Source: Pedosphaera sp. (GTDB lineage Bacteria > Verrucomicrobiota > Verrucomicrobiia > Limisphaerales > UBA1096). From it: DNA of 46,740 bases. Shown here in pieces: positions 24,714 to 32,417 of the stretch. Position numbers and translations under genes: made by a program. The notes beneath the pieces are model-generated. The model was given only the letters and a program-made list of their open reading frames with translations. It was not told the origin of the DNA and did no database searches. Numbering within the stretch: the stretch's first letter is position 1; each line of letters begins with the position of its first letter. The stretch covers positions 1 to 46,740 of the forward strand of contig JAKUOU010000029.1 in assembly GCA_022451065.1 (NCBI GenBank), in the 5' to 3' direction.

Positions 24714-26327
24714 CTACAGACCTTCGGTCGTTGAGTCCGCTTCCACCTTGGCACGCTCATGGCGATCCCATAGGGACTTGGCCACAAACCCGCGAATCTC
24801 AACCTGTGGCCGCAATTCCATCTTGGGCACCTGGCCATCGTCATAAAACAGATGCATATAGAGTTCCTTCTGCCCCGGCGGTGGCAGCTCGTACAGCTTC
24901 CTCATGAGCGCCTCCTCTAACGGCGGCTGAATCAAAACGATCGGAGCAGACTTGGACTCGTCCGCCACCTCGCTGCCGTACTGCACTCGATAGCCTCGGA
25001 GATACCACGGCAGTGGCCAGTAGTCGTCGTGAGGACAAAAAATTTGGATCGGCGTGTCCTGACCATCCTCATGAGCCTGCGCCATCTCCTTGACGCGATT
25101 GGCGATCTGGAAAATGTCCGACCCGGTGTGGGCATACACGTATGGATTCCGACTATCGGCGTTATACAGATTATTGGCGACATTGGACTGCCACACCAGA
25201 TGTGAAGTGCCAACGAGCAGCACTGCGCCAAGCACGAACCTGAAAAAATGCGATTTCAACTGGAATAGACAAGCAACCCCCACACCGGCCAGGAGAATGA
25301 TCCCGTGATAAAAACTTAACAGGCACCACGGCGTCTTGTAGGGAATCAACGAATAAATTAAGATCATGAAAACCGTGTACAGTGCAACAAAACGAAGTAG
25401 CAAGGCATTATCCCCATCGAACGATCCCCTAATCGTGAAACCAAGGCCGACCAACGCCAACAAAAGTACGATCCACTCGCTGAACACCGGCCCGTTGTCA
25501 AATTGGTAAAAGGAAAGCAACCCAAGGTAATAATGCCACGGGTGCACATGCGGGCTGGTGTGGCCTGCCCGATCAAAATAGTTCGTGTACGCGAGAACGG
25601 AATCCCGCACTCCTTCGGCATTACTGAAAAACGAGGAAAAGAACGTCACAGAAACAGCCGCCGCCGCAAGCAGCATCACAACGCAATGCGCCGGCCTAAC
25701 TCGTTTGATGTCGTTGACCCACTGACCAACTCGCCACCGAGCACAAAGCATCACACACAACGCGGCACCCATCGCGCCAAGGGCGATAACGAAGGTTTCC
25801 TTTGTGGCGTGCATCATCCCAAGACACACCCCAACCAGTGAGGCCCACAATATCCCGGGGCGTTTCAGGTAGCGGTAGCCGCAGACAATCGCGCCTGCAG
25901 TGAAACAGACCAGAAGCATCTCATGAATGAAATAGCGGCTGTAAAAAACCATGGCCGGCGACACGGCCGTGAACATTGCTGCAAAGACGGACGCCACTCG
26001 CCCCAAGACATCCCCGATAGGCAGCACTAGCAAAACGAGTAGCGTCCCAAAGACGACCGGGACGATCCGAAGCATGGACTCCTGAAGTTCCACATAATTA
26101 CGGGTACCCCCAAGCCATGCCGGAAGGAGTGCCAGATAGTTGAGCGAGGGGCCGTGATATTCGTGGGGATCATACTCATACCCCCTGCCTTCTAAAGTCT
26201 CACCGAGCTTGAAGGCATTCACCGCCTCGTCGCCGTGCATGGGCCGCTCCGCCAGGTCCTGAAGGCGAAACACCGCCGCCACCACCGCGATAAGCAGAAT
26301 GATTACAATGAATATGGGGCGACTCAT
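24714..26327 (-). CDS. TIGR03663-like multi-pass membrane protein (GT39/Agl23-like)
   Basis: From the ATG at 26325-26327 the product is 537 residues; a GTG at 26343-26345 would add six. It has about ten or more hydrophobic helices and, after the first, the conserved loop RPMHGDEAVNAFKLGETLEG, whose Asp-Glu pair resembles the catalytic acidic motif of GT-C fold mannosyltransferases (GT39). FYSRYFIHEMLLVCFTAGAI and MMHATKETFVIALG are also characteristic of the TIGR03663 group. The C-terminal 150 residues are soluble. The family is linked in annotation to flippase-associated glycosyl transfer but has no proven role here. It is the first gene of the five-gene block and is 2 bases from apbE. Confidence 0.75.
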   Translation of the reverse strand: MSRPIFIVIILLIAVVAAVFRLQDLAERPMHGDEAVNAFKLGETLEGRGYEYDPHEYHGPSLNYLALLPAWLGGTRNYVELQESMLRIVPVVFGTLLVLLVLPIGDVLGRVASVFAAMFTAVSPAMVFYSRYFIHEMLLVCFTAGAIVCGYRYLKRPGILWASLVGVCLGMMHATKETFVIALGAMGAALCVMLCARWRVGQWVNDIKRVRPAHCVVMLLAAAAVSVTFFSSFFSNAEGVRDSVLAYTNYFDRAGHTSPHVHPWHYYLGLLSFYQFDNGPVFSEWIVLLLALVGLGFTIRGSFDGDNALLLRFVALYTVFMILIYSLIPYKTPWCLLSFYHGIILLAGVGVACLFQLKSHFFRFVLGAVLLVGTSHLVWQSNVANNLYNADSRNPYVYAHTGSDIFQIANRVKEMAQAHEDGQDTPIQIFCPHDDYWPLPWYLRGYRVQYGSEVADESKSAPIVLIQPPLEEALMRKLYELPPPGQKELYMHLFYDDGQVPKMELRPQVEIRGFVAKSLWDRHERAKVEADSTTEGL

Positions 26328-26435
26328 TGGATTGACTGAACGCACAGCAACCCTGCGAACCCACTCAGGCTACTCGCCGAGCATCACCGGTGGCACCGCA
26401 CGGCAGCAAATTGAACCGGATAAAATGCGACCGGC

Positions 26436-27143
26436 CTACTTGCCGAACACTTCCACCTCGATATAGTGGTTCAGGTCGCTCGCATTGTTGCCGCCGCTGT
26501 AAAGGCGCACATAACGGCCACGAACCCCTTTGGTATCAATCAGCCTTCCCTCGGAAGTCTCCACATAATGGTTGTCCTTTCCGACACCCTGTTCCGAGGA
26601 GTTGTCGTGGTCGTTATTGTAAACCGTGGTCGACTTTTTAAACTCCGAATCGTTCGAGATCTGCACCACGACATCAAAATAAACCCTGGCCTGCTTGTGG
26701 TAATGCCAGAAACACAGCGCATAAATATCGTGCTCGGTCTCGAGGTCAATGGTGATCTGCTGCGTGAACGGGCCAAGCTCAACATAGCTGCCGTCCGCCG
26801 CCTCCTTATCCCCGTCTGTGATCATTTTCAGATCGCCCATGATCGGCTCCTCGTCACTGCCGCTGATCTTTTTACCCAGCGCAAGGTTCTTCACGCCCTT
26901 CGGCGCAAAAAACGGCGGACGCGGTTTGCCGAGCGGCTTCTCAAGCTGTTTCACCCCCTTGATATTTTGCGGTGTACCGACAAACAATGGCTTGGGCAAC
27001 TTAAGCGGCAGCGCCGCCATTCCGGCCGGTGCCTTGATTCCAGGTTTCTCTGCGGCCGTAGCAGCTGAAGCAAAACTCAGCAGGAGAAACAACACCAACA
27101 CGCAGCAAACCTGCGCCTTCACCTTTAAATCATCTTTTACCAT
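26436..27143 (-). CDS. Secreted discoidin-like (F5/8 type C fold) protein
   Basis: Starting at the ATG at 27141-27143 gives 235 residues with a signal peptide (VCCVLVLFLLLSFASAATA). A Pro/Lys-rich linker follows to about residue 80, then a single beta-sandwich domain: NLALGKKISGSDEE, MITDGDKEAADGSYVELGP, ITIDLETEHDIYALCFWHYH, and the closing GVRGRYVRLYSGGNNASDLN with HYIEVEVFG. This order is typical of discoidin/F5-8C carbohydrate-binding domains. No catalytic domain is attached. It could bind polysaccharide at the cell surface. An upstream in-frame start at 27185 precedes the signal and is disfavoured. No terminator was seen on either side. Confidence 0.7.
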   Translation of the reverse strand: MVKDDLKVKAQVCCVLVLFLLLSFASAATAAEKPGIKAPAGMAALPLKLPKPLFVGTPQNIKGVKQLEKPLGKPRPPFFAPKGVKNLALGKKISGSDEEPIMGDLKMITDGDKEAADGSYVELGPFTQQITIDLETEHDIYALCFWHYHKQARVYFDVVVQISNDSEFKKSTTVYNNDHDNSSEQGVGKDNHYVETSEGRLIDTKGVRGRYVRLYSGGNNASDLNHYIEVEVFGK

Positions 27144-27277
27144 TTTGTTTTGTTTATGGACAGAATCACGCATCAACAGATGCACGGCTCAGAGACATTT
27201 TCGTTCAGCTATTACTTGGCTGTCAAGCTCCGAGCGGCAGAGTCGAGCAATACAGACTCAATTGGCATGACATTAAT

Positions 27278-27733
27278 TCAATCCGCGCTTTTGCCGCCTT
27301 GGCTGCGGAAGAACTCAGCCATGTCAGCCGCGCCGAGTTGAATGGCCCAATCCAGTGGGGTTTGACCGTTCTCCAGTTTCGCGTTAACCGCCGCGCCGTT
27401 GGCGATCAGCAACGCGGCAATCTCCCGGTGTTCCCAGTATACCGTCGAATGCAGCGGCGTCTCCCCACGGCGGCTTGTTGCATTGACATCAGCGCCAGCA
27501 GCAACGAGCATTCTAGCAATCCTCGTATGCCCGTGAAATGCCGCCTGATGCAGCGCACTCAACCCAGTGATGCCGCCCTTGGCATTCACATCTGTCCCGG
27601 CGGCCAAGTATTGTCGGACGACCTCAATTCTCCCCAACTCAGCAGCGTCCCAAATCGCGAGTCGGGGAGGAGGCGACGTGGCACAACCTGCCAGCCAAGT
27701 AGCGGCGAGCGTCATTGGGAGTATGGACTTCAT
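27278..27733 (-). CDS. Ankyrin-repeat lipoprotein
   Basis: The ATG at 27731-27733 gives 151 residues beginning with a lipoprotein signal whose lipobox is LAGC (Cys17). The mature part is made of about four ankyrin repeats, for example GLSALHQAAFHGHTRIARMLVAAGADVN, GETPLHSTVYWEHREIAALLI and GQTPLDWAIQLGAADMAEFF. Ankyrin repeats bind other proteins, so this is probably a small scaffold or inhibitor on the periplasmic side of a membrane. The frame extends upstream to 27790, but the extra residues include the repeat motif at 27747 and no signal, so the downstream start is preferred. Confidence 0.8.
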   Translation of the reverse strand: MKSILPMTLAATWLAGCATSPPPRLAIWDAAELGRIEVVRQYLAAGTDVNAKGGITGLSALHQAAFHGHTRIARMLVAAGADVNATSRRGETPLHSTVYWEHREIAALLIANGAAVNAKLENGQTPLDWAIQLGAADMAEFFRSQGGKSAD

Positions 27734-27746
27734 GAGAAATTTGAGC

Positions 27747-27760
27747 CGCTTGACCAAACG
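27747..27760 (+). repeat. Iterated 14-mer, asymmetric form, one mismatch
   Basis: CGCTTGACCAAACG, 13 bases upstream of the ankyrin lipoprotein start codon, followed by a partial copy (GCTTGGCG). Confidence 0.55.
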
Positions 27761-27863
27761 CTTGGCGCCGGTCTTTTGGCGTGACAGCACGACTTACTGT
27801 GTACGGCTAGGCGCCAAAATGTGTTGATGGCAGACCGCCGCCAAAGTTTCCCGTCTTTCCAAT

Positions 27864-29345
27864 TCATGATTCGTCTCTTCCTGACTTGGTGAGCAGGTGC
27901 AACGGAACGGCGACGGCCAACATCATCGTGCAGCCAATCAGCGTGTACCACGGCCAATGAACCGCCCCGGTTGAGTGAACCCCAATCATCCCACACAACG
28001 ATACTGCCAAGCCGGTTATGACCGGCCAAGCCGGGCCGCGTTTCAGGACAAGCGACATTGCCACCCCTGCCAAAAGGCCGCCACTCGTCAGGCCAACGAG
28101 GCTGAAGGCGGCATTCATCACTGACTCAACCTCCCGGCTCAGGAACGCCACCACCACGAGCATGCCGCCCCAGAACAACGTCGCTCCCCTGCTCCATTTC
28201 AGCTTGGCAGCATCTGTCTTCACGCGACCACCCAGGCCAAGGTCCATCGTCGAGACGGATGCCAAAGCGCTCAACGCCGAACTCACCGACGACATCGCCG
28301 CGGCAAAAATTCCGACGAACAATAACCCCTTCACACCGGCCGGCGCCTCGGCCAGCATGAAAATCGGGAATACGTAGTCGGTTTGTTTTTTACCCATCGC
28401 GTTCTCCGGAATCTCAATCGGGATCGGCGTCTGCTGGTAGTGAACCCATAGCAGCACGCCGACCATCAGGAACAATAGCATCATCGGCACGATACCCACC
28501 GCACAGAACAGAAGCGCCTTGCGCCCATCAGCCACATTACGACAGGCCAAAACCCGCTGCGCCACCAACTGGTCGATGCCGTGTGTGTATAGCACAAACA
28601 CCACCGCGCCGATCATCCCCATCCAAAAGTTGAACGGCTTGGCCAGAGCAAAATCAAAATTCAGCCACTCCAGTTTTCCCGCCTCCCGCGCTTGACCAAG
28701 CGCCGCCGTCCAGCCGCCGTCCATCAGTGTCGGCAGATAAATCAGCGTGAACAATCCACCGGCTACCAGTAGGAAAAACTGCACGGCATCGGTCCAAACC
28801 ACCGCCCTGATTCCACCGGCCCATGTGTAAATGAGCGAGAGACCGACGAACAACAGGATCGCCGGAAGCACCGGCCAGTCGAGCATCAACTGCAACGGGA
28901 TGCAGGTCACGAAAACCCGCACCCCCGCAGCAAGCGTCCCGGCAATGAGAAAGAAAACCGCGCCGGCCTTTTGCGCCCACGAGCCGAACGCCTGGCCAAG
29001 CAGCGCGTAGGGCGAATAAATTTCATTTTTGAAATAGTACGGCACCATCACAGCGGCGAGGAGCACCCGACCAAGCGCGTAGCCGAGGACGATCTGCATG
29101 AAGCCAAGGTTGCCGCCGTACGCCATCGCCGGTACACCGATGAATGTCAGGGCGCTGGTCTCGGTCGCGAGAATGGAAAGCGCCACGCCCCACCACGGCA
29201 AATCGCGACCACCAAGGAAGTAGTCGCGGGTATTACGCTGGCCGCGGCCCAGCCACAGTCCCAGCCCGATGACGCCGACCAGGTATAACAAGATGACACC
29301 CCAGTCGCCCGTGCTGAGGGTCGGACTGGAAGCGGCGGGTTGCAT
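27864..29345 (-). CDS. Sodium:solute symporter (SSS family)
   Basis: The 493-residue protein has about 13 hydrophobic helices and the SSS family motifs: YFLGGRDLPWWGVALSILAT then ETSALTFIGVPAMAYGGNLG in the first helices, GLSLIYTWAGGIRAVVWTDAVQ in the middle, and GLLFVGIFAAAMSSVSSALSA where conserved Ser residues form a sodium site. Members import sugars, sialic acid, amino acids or carboxylates with sodium ions. Here a sugar or sugar acid is a reasonable guess given the surroundings. Start is the ATG at 29343-29345. The unknown gene at 29354 lies 8 bases upstream and is probably cotranscribed. Confidence 0.9.
   Translation of the reverse strand: MQPAASSPTLSTGDWGVILLYLVGVIGLGLWLGRGQRNTRDYFLGGRDLPWWGVALSILATETSALTFIGVPAMAYGGNLGFMQIVLGYALGRVLLAAVMVPYYFKNEIYSPYALLGQAFGSWAQKAGAVFFLIAGTLAAGVRVFVTCIPLQLMLDWPVLPAILLFVGLSLIYTWAGGIRAVVWTDAVQFFLLVAGGLFTLIYLPTLMDGGWTAALGQAREAGKLEWLNFDFALAKPFNFWMGMIGAVVFVLYTHGIDQLVAQRVLACRNVADGRKALLFCAVGIVPMMLLFLMVGVLLWVHYQQTPIPIEIPENAMGKKQTDYVFPIFMLAEAPAGVKGLLFVGIFAAAMSSVSSALSALASVSTMDLGLGGRVKTDAAKLKWSRGATLFWGGMLVVVAFLSREVESVMNAAFSLVGLTSGGLLAGVAMSLVLKRGPAWPVITGLAVSLCGMIGVHSTGAVHWPWYTLIGCTMMLAVAVPLHLLTKSGRDES
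28689..28702 (+). repeat. Iterated 14-mer, asymmetric form
   Basis: Exact CGCTTGACCAAGCG inside the symporter gene, read on the minus strand as Ala-Leu-Gly-Gln-Ala-Arg in a loop. Confidence 0.8.
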
Positions 29346-29353
29346 GGAGGAGA

Positions 29354-29944
29354 TTAACTGACAGCTGCCAGTAGCGCCCCTTCAGCACCCATCGAGTGGG
29401 TGATAACCCCCTCGATCCAGCCGGGCAACCGGTCGAGGTATTCCCGGAGCAATTCCGTGCATTCCGCATCCGGCAGGTGGCAGCTCTTCTGCGCGCTGTT
29501 GATAAAGCCGCTCCAAAGCTGTGTACCAAACTGCACCATCCCCTCCCGCACCGGCACCGAGTGAATCGACAGGAAGATGCCAAACACAATCGGGTTCCAC
29601 CCCCGCGCCTCGCCGGCCACCACACATTTACGGAAACGCTGCACCATGCGCTGGTCGTACATCGGCTTGAGCAACCGCAGATGCTCGCGGCCGACCGCCA
29701 GACTCGCCGCGGCAAAAGGCATCAACGACGCATTGGCCGACAACTCGGCGTCTAGCTCCAGCAACTCCCGAAACTGCCCGCGATTGGCAAACCAATACGC
29801 CGACAGCACTGCCGGCAACTCGATCGGCCGCAGTATGTCCCGCTCGTACCGGTCGAGAAACAGGCGAAGCCCACGCATGTCTCTCACCGCCTCGATATCA
29901 AACAACTGCGGGCTTGTTTCCTCGTTGGATGCCGTGTCGCGCAT
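29354..29944 (-). CDS. Conserved helical protein of unknown function
   Basis: I do not recognise this 196-residue protein. The preferred start is the ATG at 29942-29944; the frame stays open to 30031 but the extra residues are basic and low in conservation signs. It is predicted mainly alpha-helical, with segments such as AVRDMRGLRLFLDRYERDIL, FRELLELDAELSA and LLREYLDRLPGWIEGVITHS. There is no signal peptide and no membrane segment. UreF-like helices came to mind, but its diagnostic motifs are missing. It is 8 bases upstream of the sodium symporter, so it may regulate or assist that transporter. Confidence 0.5.
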   Translation of the reverse strand: MRDTASNEETSPQLFDIEAVRDMRGLRLFLDRYERDILRPIELPAVLSAYWFANRGQFRELLELDAELSANASLMPFAAASLAVGREHLRLLKPMYDQRMVQRFRKCVVAGEARGWNPIVFGIFLSIHSVPVREGMVQFGTQLWSGFINSAQKSCHLPDAECTELLREYLDRLPGWIEGVITHSMGAEGALLAAVS

Positions 29945-30098
29945 CAGTGAGGTCACGCTACGACGAACTGTTCCGACGCCGCCAGAGAAAAGTTTTAGAC
30001 ACCCAACGCTTTGTGCTTGCCTTCGGCGCAAGAGCCCGCTTAGGCAAGCCGAACTTTCCTCGAAAAATCATGGTCATTGGGATAGCATCCCGCACCCC

Positions 30099-30551
30099 AT
30101 GCGGGTAGTCATCCAGCGGGTGAGTGAAGCTTCAGTCACCATCGGCGGGCAGGTGCGAGGCAGAATCGGCCTTGGCTTCGTCGTGCTGCTTGGCATTGAG
30201 GACGCCGACACCGCCGGGGACATCGAGTGGCTCTGCGGAAAGATCGCCCGGCTACGCGTCTTCAGCGACGAGGAAGGCCTGATCAACTGCTCTCTCGCCG
30301 ATGTCGGCGGCGGCGTACTGGTCATCAGCCAGTTCACCCTTCACGCCAGCATCAAGAAAGGTAACCGTCCCTCGTTCACCCGCGCCGCCCAGCAGGAGGT
30401 CGCCATCCCATTGTACGAACAATTCATCACCACGCTGGAAAGAGAGCTTGGCCAAGCGGTACAGACCGGCGAGTTCGGTGCGGACATGAAGGTGTCACTA
30501 ACCAACGACGGCCCGGTTACCCTCACCATCGATACCAAAAACCGGGAATAG
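30099..30551 (+). CDS. dtd: D-aminoacyl-tRNA deacylase
   Basis: The 150-residue protein is full length for Dtd, which removes D-amino acids (and glycine from tRNA-Ala) from mischarged tRNAs. It begins MRVVIQRVSEASVTIGGQ and has both active-site motifs: SQFTLHA at residues 77-83 and NDGPVT at 136-141. The open frame extends upstream to 29577 across the divergent neighbour, but the ATG at 30099 matches the family start exactly. The iterated motif overlaps codons 116-120 (Glu-Leu-Gly-Gln-Ala) at 30445-30458 with one mismatch. Confidence 0.95.
   Translation: MRVVIQRVSEASVTIGGQVRGRIGLGFVVLLGIEDADTAGDIEWLCGKIARLRVFSDEEGLINCSLADVGGGVLVISQFTLHASIKKGNRPSFTRAAQQEVAIPLYEQFITTLERELGQAVQTGEFGADMKVSLTNDGPVTLTIDTKNRE
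30445..30458. repeat. Iterated 14-mer, one mismatch
   Basis: AGCTTGGCCAAGCG inside dtd, one base off the symmetric consensus. Confidence 0.55.
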
Positions 30552-30732
30552 TCATCTCTTCAACTAACCAATACAATGGGAGATATGAGTAATAATTTCA
30601 CGACAAAACAAAAAGACTTCCACATGCGATATAAGTTTATTGTCCAACCATGCGCATGGGCCCTTGGGGGCGCAGTCCAAGCCTCCCATTTTGCCTCGCC
30701 AGCGTAGAGTTGTTTCGTCAGAATTTTCGGCC

Positions 30733-32217
30733 ATGGCCCAAACGCCCTATTTGACCTCACCGGTGAAGAGTACGGGAATGCCCAAGGGCATCCCTTACAT
30801 CATCGGCAACGAAGCAGCGGAGCGATTTTCTTTTTATGGCATGCGCGCGGTGTTGTTCGTCTTCTTGACCACCTACCTCATGCAACCCGATGGCCGTCTT
30901 GACACTTTCACCGATCAGGAAGCCAAGAGATGGGTACATTTGTTTTTGGCTTCGGCCTATTTTTTTCCCGTGATTGGTGCGCTGATTTCAGACTCCATCT
31001 GGGGCAAATATCGCACCATTATCACGCTTTCCCTGGTGTATTGTGCAGGTCACGCGTGTCTGGCATTCATGGGGGTGATGGGGGACACCAAAGGGTGGTT
31101 GTTTGGTGGATTAATCCTCATTGCCGTGGGATCAGGAGGCATTAAGCCCTGCGTATCGGCGCATGTGGGCGATCAATTCGGAAAATCGAACGGACATTTA
31201 TTGAGCAAGGTGTTCGGCTGGTTTTATTTTTCGATTAATCTGGGAGCATTTCTCAGTGGGATGCTGACCCCATTCCTGCTGGAAGCCACCGCTGGCGAAG
31301 GTATGGGTGCAAAGCTTTACCCAAGTGTTCAATGGTTGGTGGGCGAAAAAGAGCCAAACGAAGTCCTCTTCGGTGCCCATTACGCATTCGGATTGCCCGG
31401 TATACTGATGGCACTTGCAACGTGGGTATTTTGGATGGGTCGCAACAAGTTTGTGCACATCCAAGCGTGCGGAGTGAAAGAATATTTCAGAGAGACCTTT
31501 TCTACCGAAGGGAAAAAAGCAATCGGACGAATCTGTGTGGTGTTTGCATTCATAATCGTGTTCTGGTCGCTGTTCGATCAGATTGGAACCACATGGCTAA
31601 TTCAGGCAAAAAGCTTGAATCGCATGATACCCGAAGGCGTGCCATTGATCGGCGGGCAGGAATTACTGCCTGCGCAAATCTCTGCGGTGTTCAACCCTCT
31701 GTTTATTCTGCTACTGATTCCGGTTTTCAACTACGGGATTTATCCGCTGATTGATCGGGTATTTCCATTATCCTCGCTGCGTAAAATTGGTATCGGCCTC
31801 TTCACCATGAGCGCGGCCTTCAGCATGGTGGCCGTGGTACAGATGTCTGTGGACGCCGGCAACACTCCCCACATGGGTTGGCAGATCCTTGCCTGCGCAT
31901 TACTCACCTCTGCAGAGGTGATGGTGTCGATCACGGGCCTTGAATTCGCCTACACTCAGGCACCACGCCAGATGAAGTCATTCATTTTATCACTCTTCCT
32001 GCTCACTGTATCATTGGGCAACTTTTTTACCTCAACCGTCACATGGGCCCTAACCAACGAAACAGGTCACTCAATACTTAGCATGACGCAGGAACTGTGG
32101 TTTTGGGCGGGGTTGATTTTTGTTGCCGCAGCGATCTATGTGCCGGTCGCTAAGTGGTATCAGCCCAAAGAGTATCTGCAGGAAGAATCCGAAAACGGGG
32201 AAACTGAGCAGAGTTGA
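30733..32217 (+). CDS. POT/PTR family peptide transporter (MFS)
   Basis: The ATG at 30733 gives 494 residues. An open frame upstream to 30640 carries no conserved residues. The start region GIPYIIGNEAAERFSFYGMRAVLFVFLTTYL contains the proton-coupled oligopeptide transporter signature (E-x-x-E-R-F-x-Y/F-Y-G). About 12 or more hydrophobic helices follow, with VGSGGIKPCVSAHVGDQFGK and FSINLGAFLSGMLTPFL as further family blocks. Members import di- and tripeptides with protons. The gene is AT-richer than its surroundings and is preceded by 180 bases without a gene, in which I saw no clear promoter. No terminator was identified after the stop codon. Confidence 0.92.
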   Translation: MAQTPYLTSPVKSTGMPKGIPYIIGNEAAERFSFYGMRAVLFVFLTTYLMQPDGRLDTFTDQEAKRWVHLFLASAYFFPVIGALISDSIWGKYRTIITLSLVYCAGHACLAFMGVMGDTKGWLFGGLILIAVGSGGIKPCVSAHVGDQFGKSNGHLLSKVFGWFYFSINLGAFLSGMLTPFLLEATAGEGMGAKLYPSVQWLVGEKEPNEVLFGAHYAFGLPGILMALATWVFWMGRNKFVHIQACGVKEYFRETFSTEGKKAIGRICVVFAFIIVFWSLFDQIGTTWLIQAKSLNRMIPEGVPLIGGQELLPAQISAVFNPLFILLLIPVFNYGIYPLIDRVFPLSSLRKIGIGLFTMSAAFSMVAVVQMSVDAGNTPHMGWQILACALLTSAEVMVSITGLEFAYTQAPRQMKSFILSLFLLTVSLGNFFTSTVTWALTNETGHSILSMTQELWFWAGLIFVAAAIYVPVAKWYQPKEYLQEESENGETEQS

Positions 32218-32385
32218 AGATATTGAAGTCGAAAAAATACCGTTGCTGTTGGTGTTTTTATTCAGTGCCAAATACACGCACTGACGATGAAGCCAACTAG
32301 GCCACCTACCGCAGTTCATTAATTCAAACTGATCCAAAAAGGGTGGTCCGTTCAACCGTTTGAATTCAAGGGCCAGTTGCAAGTG

Positions 32386-32399
32386 CGCTTGGCCAAGCG
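32386..32399. repeat. Iterated 14-mer, perfect palindrome
   Basis: Exact CGCTTGGCCAAGCG in the 200-base gap between the converging POT gene and GH42-like gene, 19 bases from the latter's stop codon. The gap shows nothing else recognisable. Confidence 0.85.
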
Positions 32400-32417
32400 T
32401 TGCTTTTCAGCAATCGC

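Noticed and set aside
29354-29944. Assignment of the unknown protein to the urease accessory protein UreF
   Set aside because: Only general helical character is shared; the UreF motifs and any urease genes are missing.
29577-30098. Upstream extension of the dtd reading frame by 174 codons
   Set aside because: The extension is low-complexity Ser/Arg-rich sequence antisense to the unknown gene, and the ATG at 30099 matches the exact Dtd family start.
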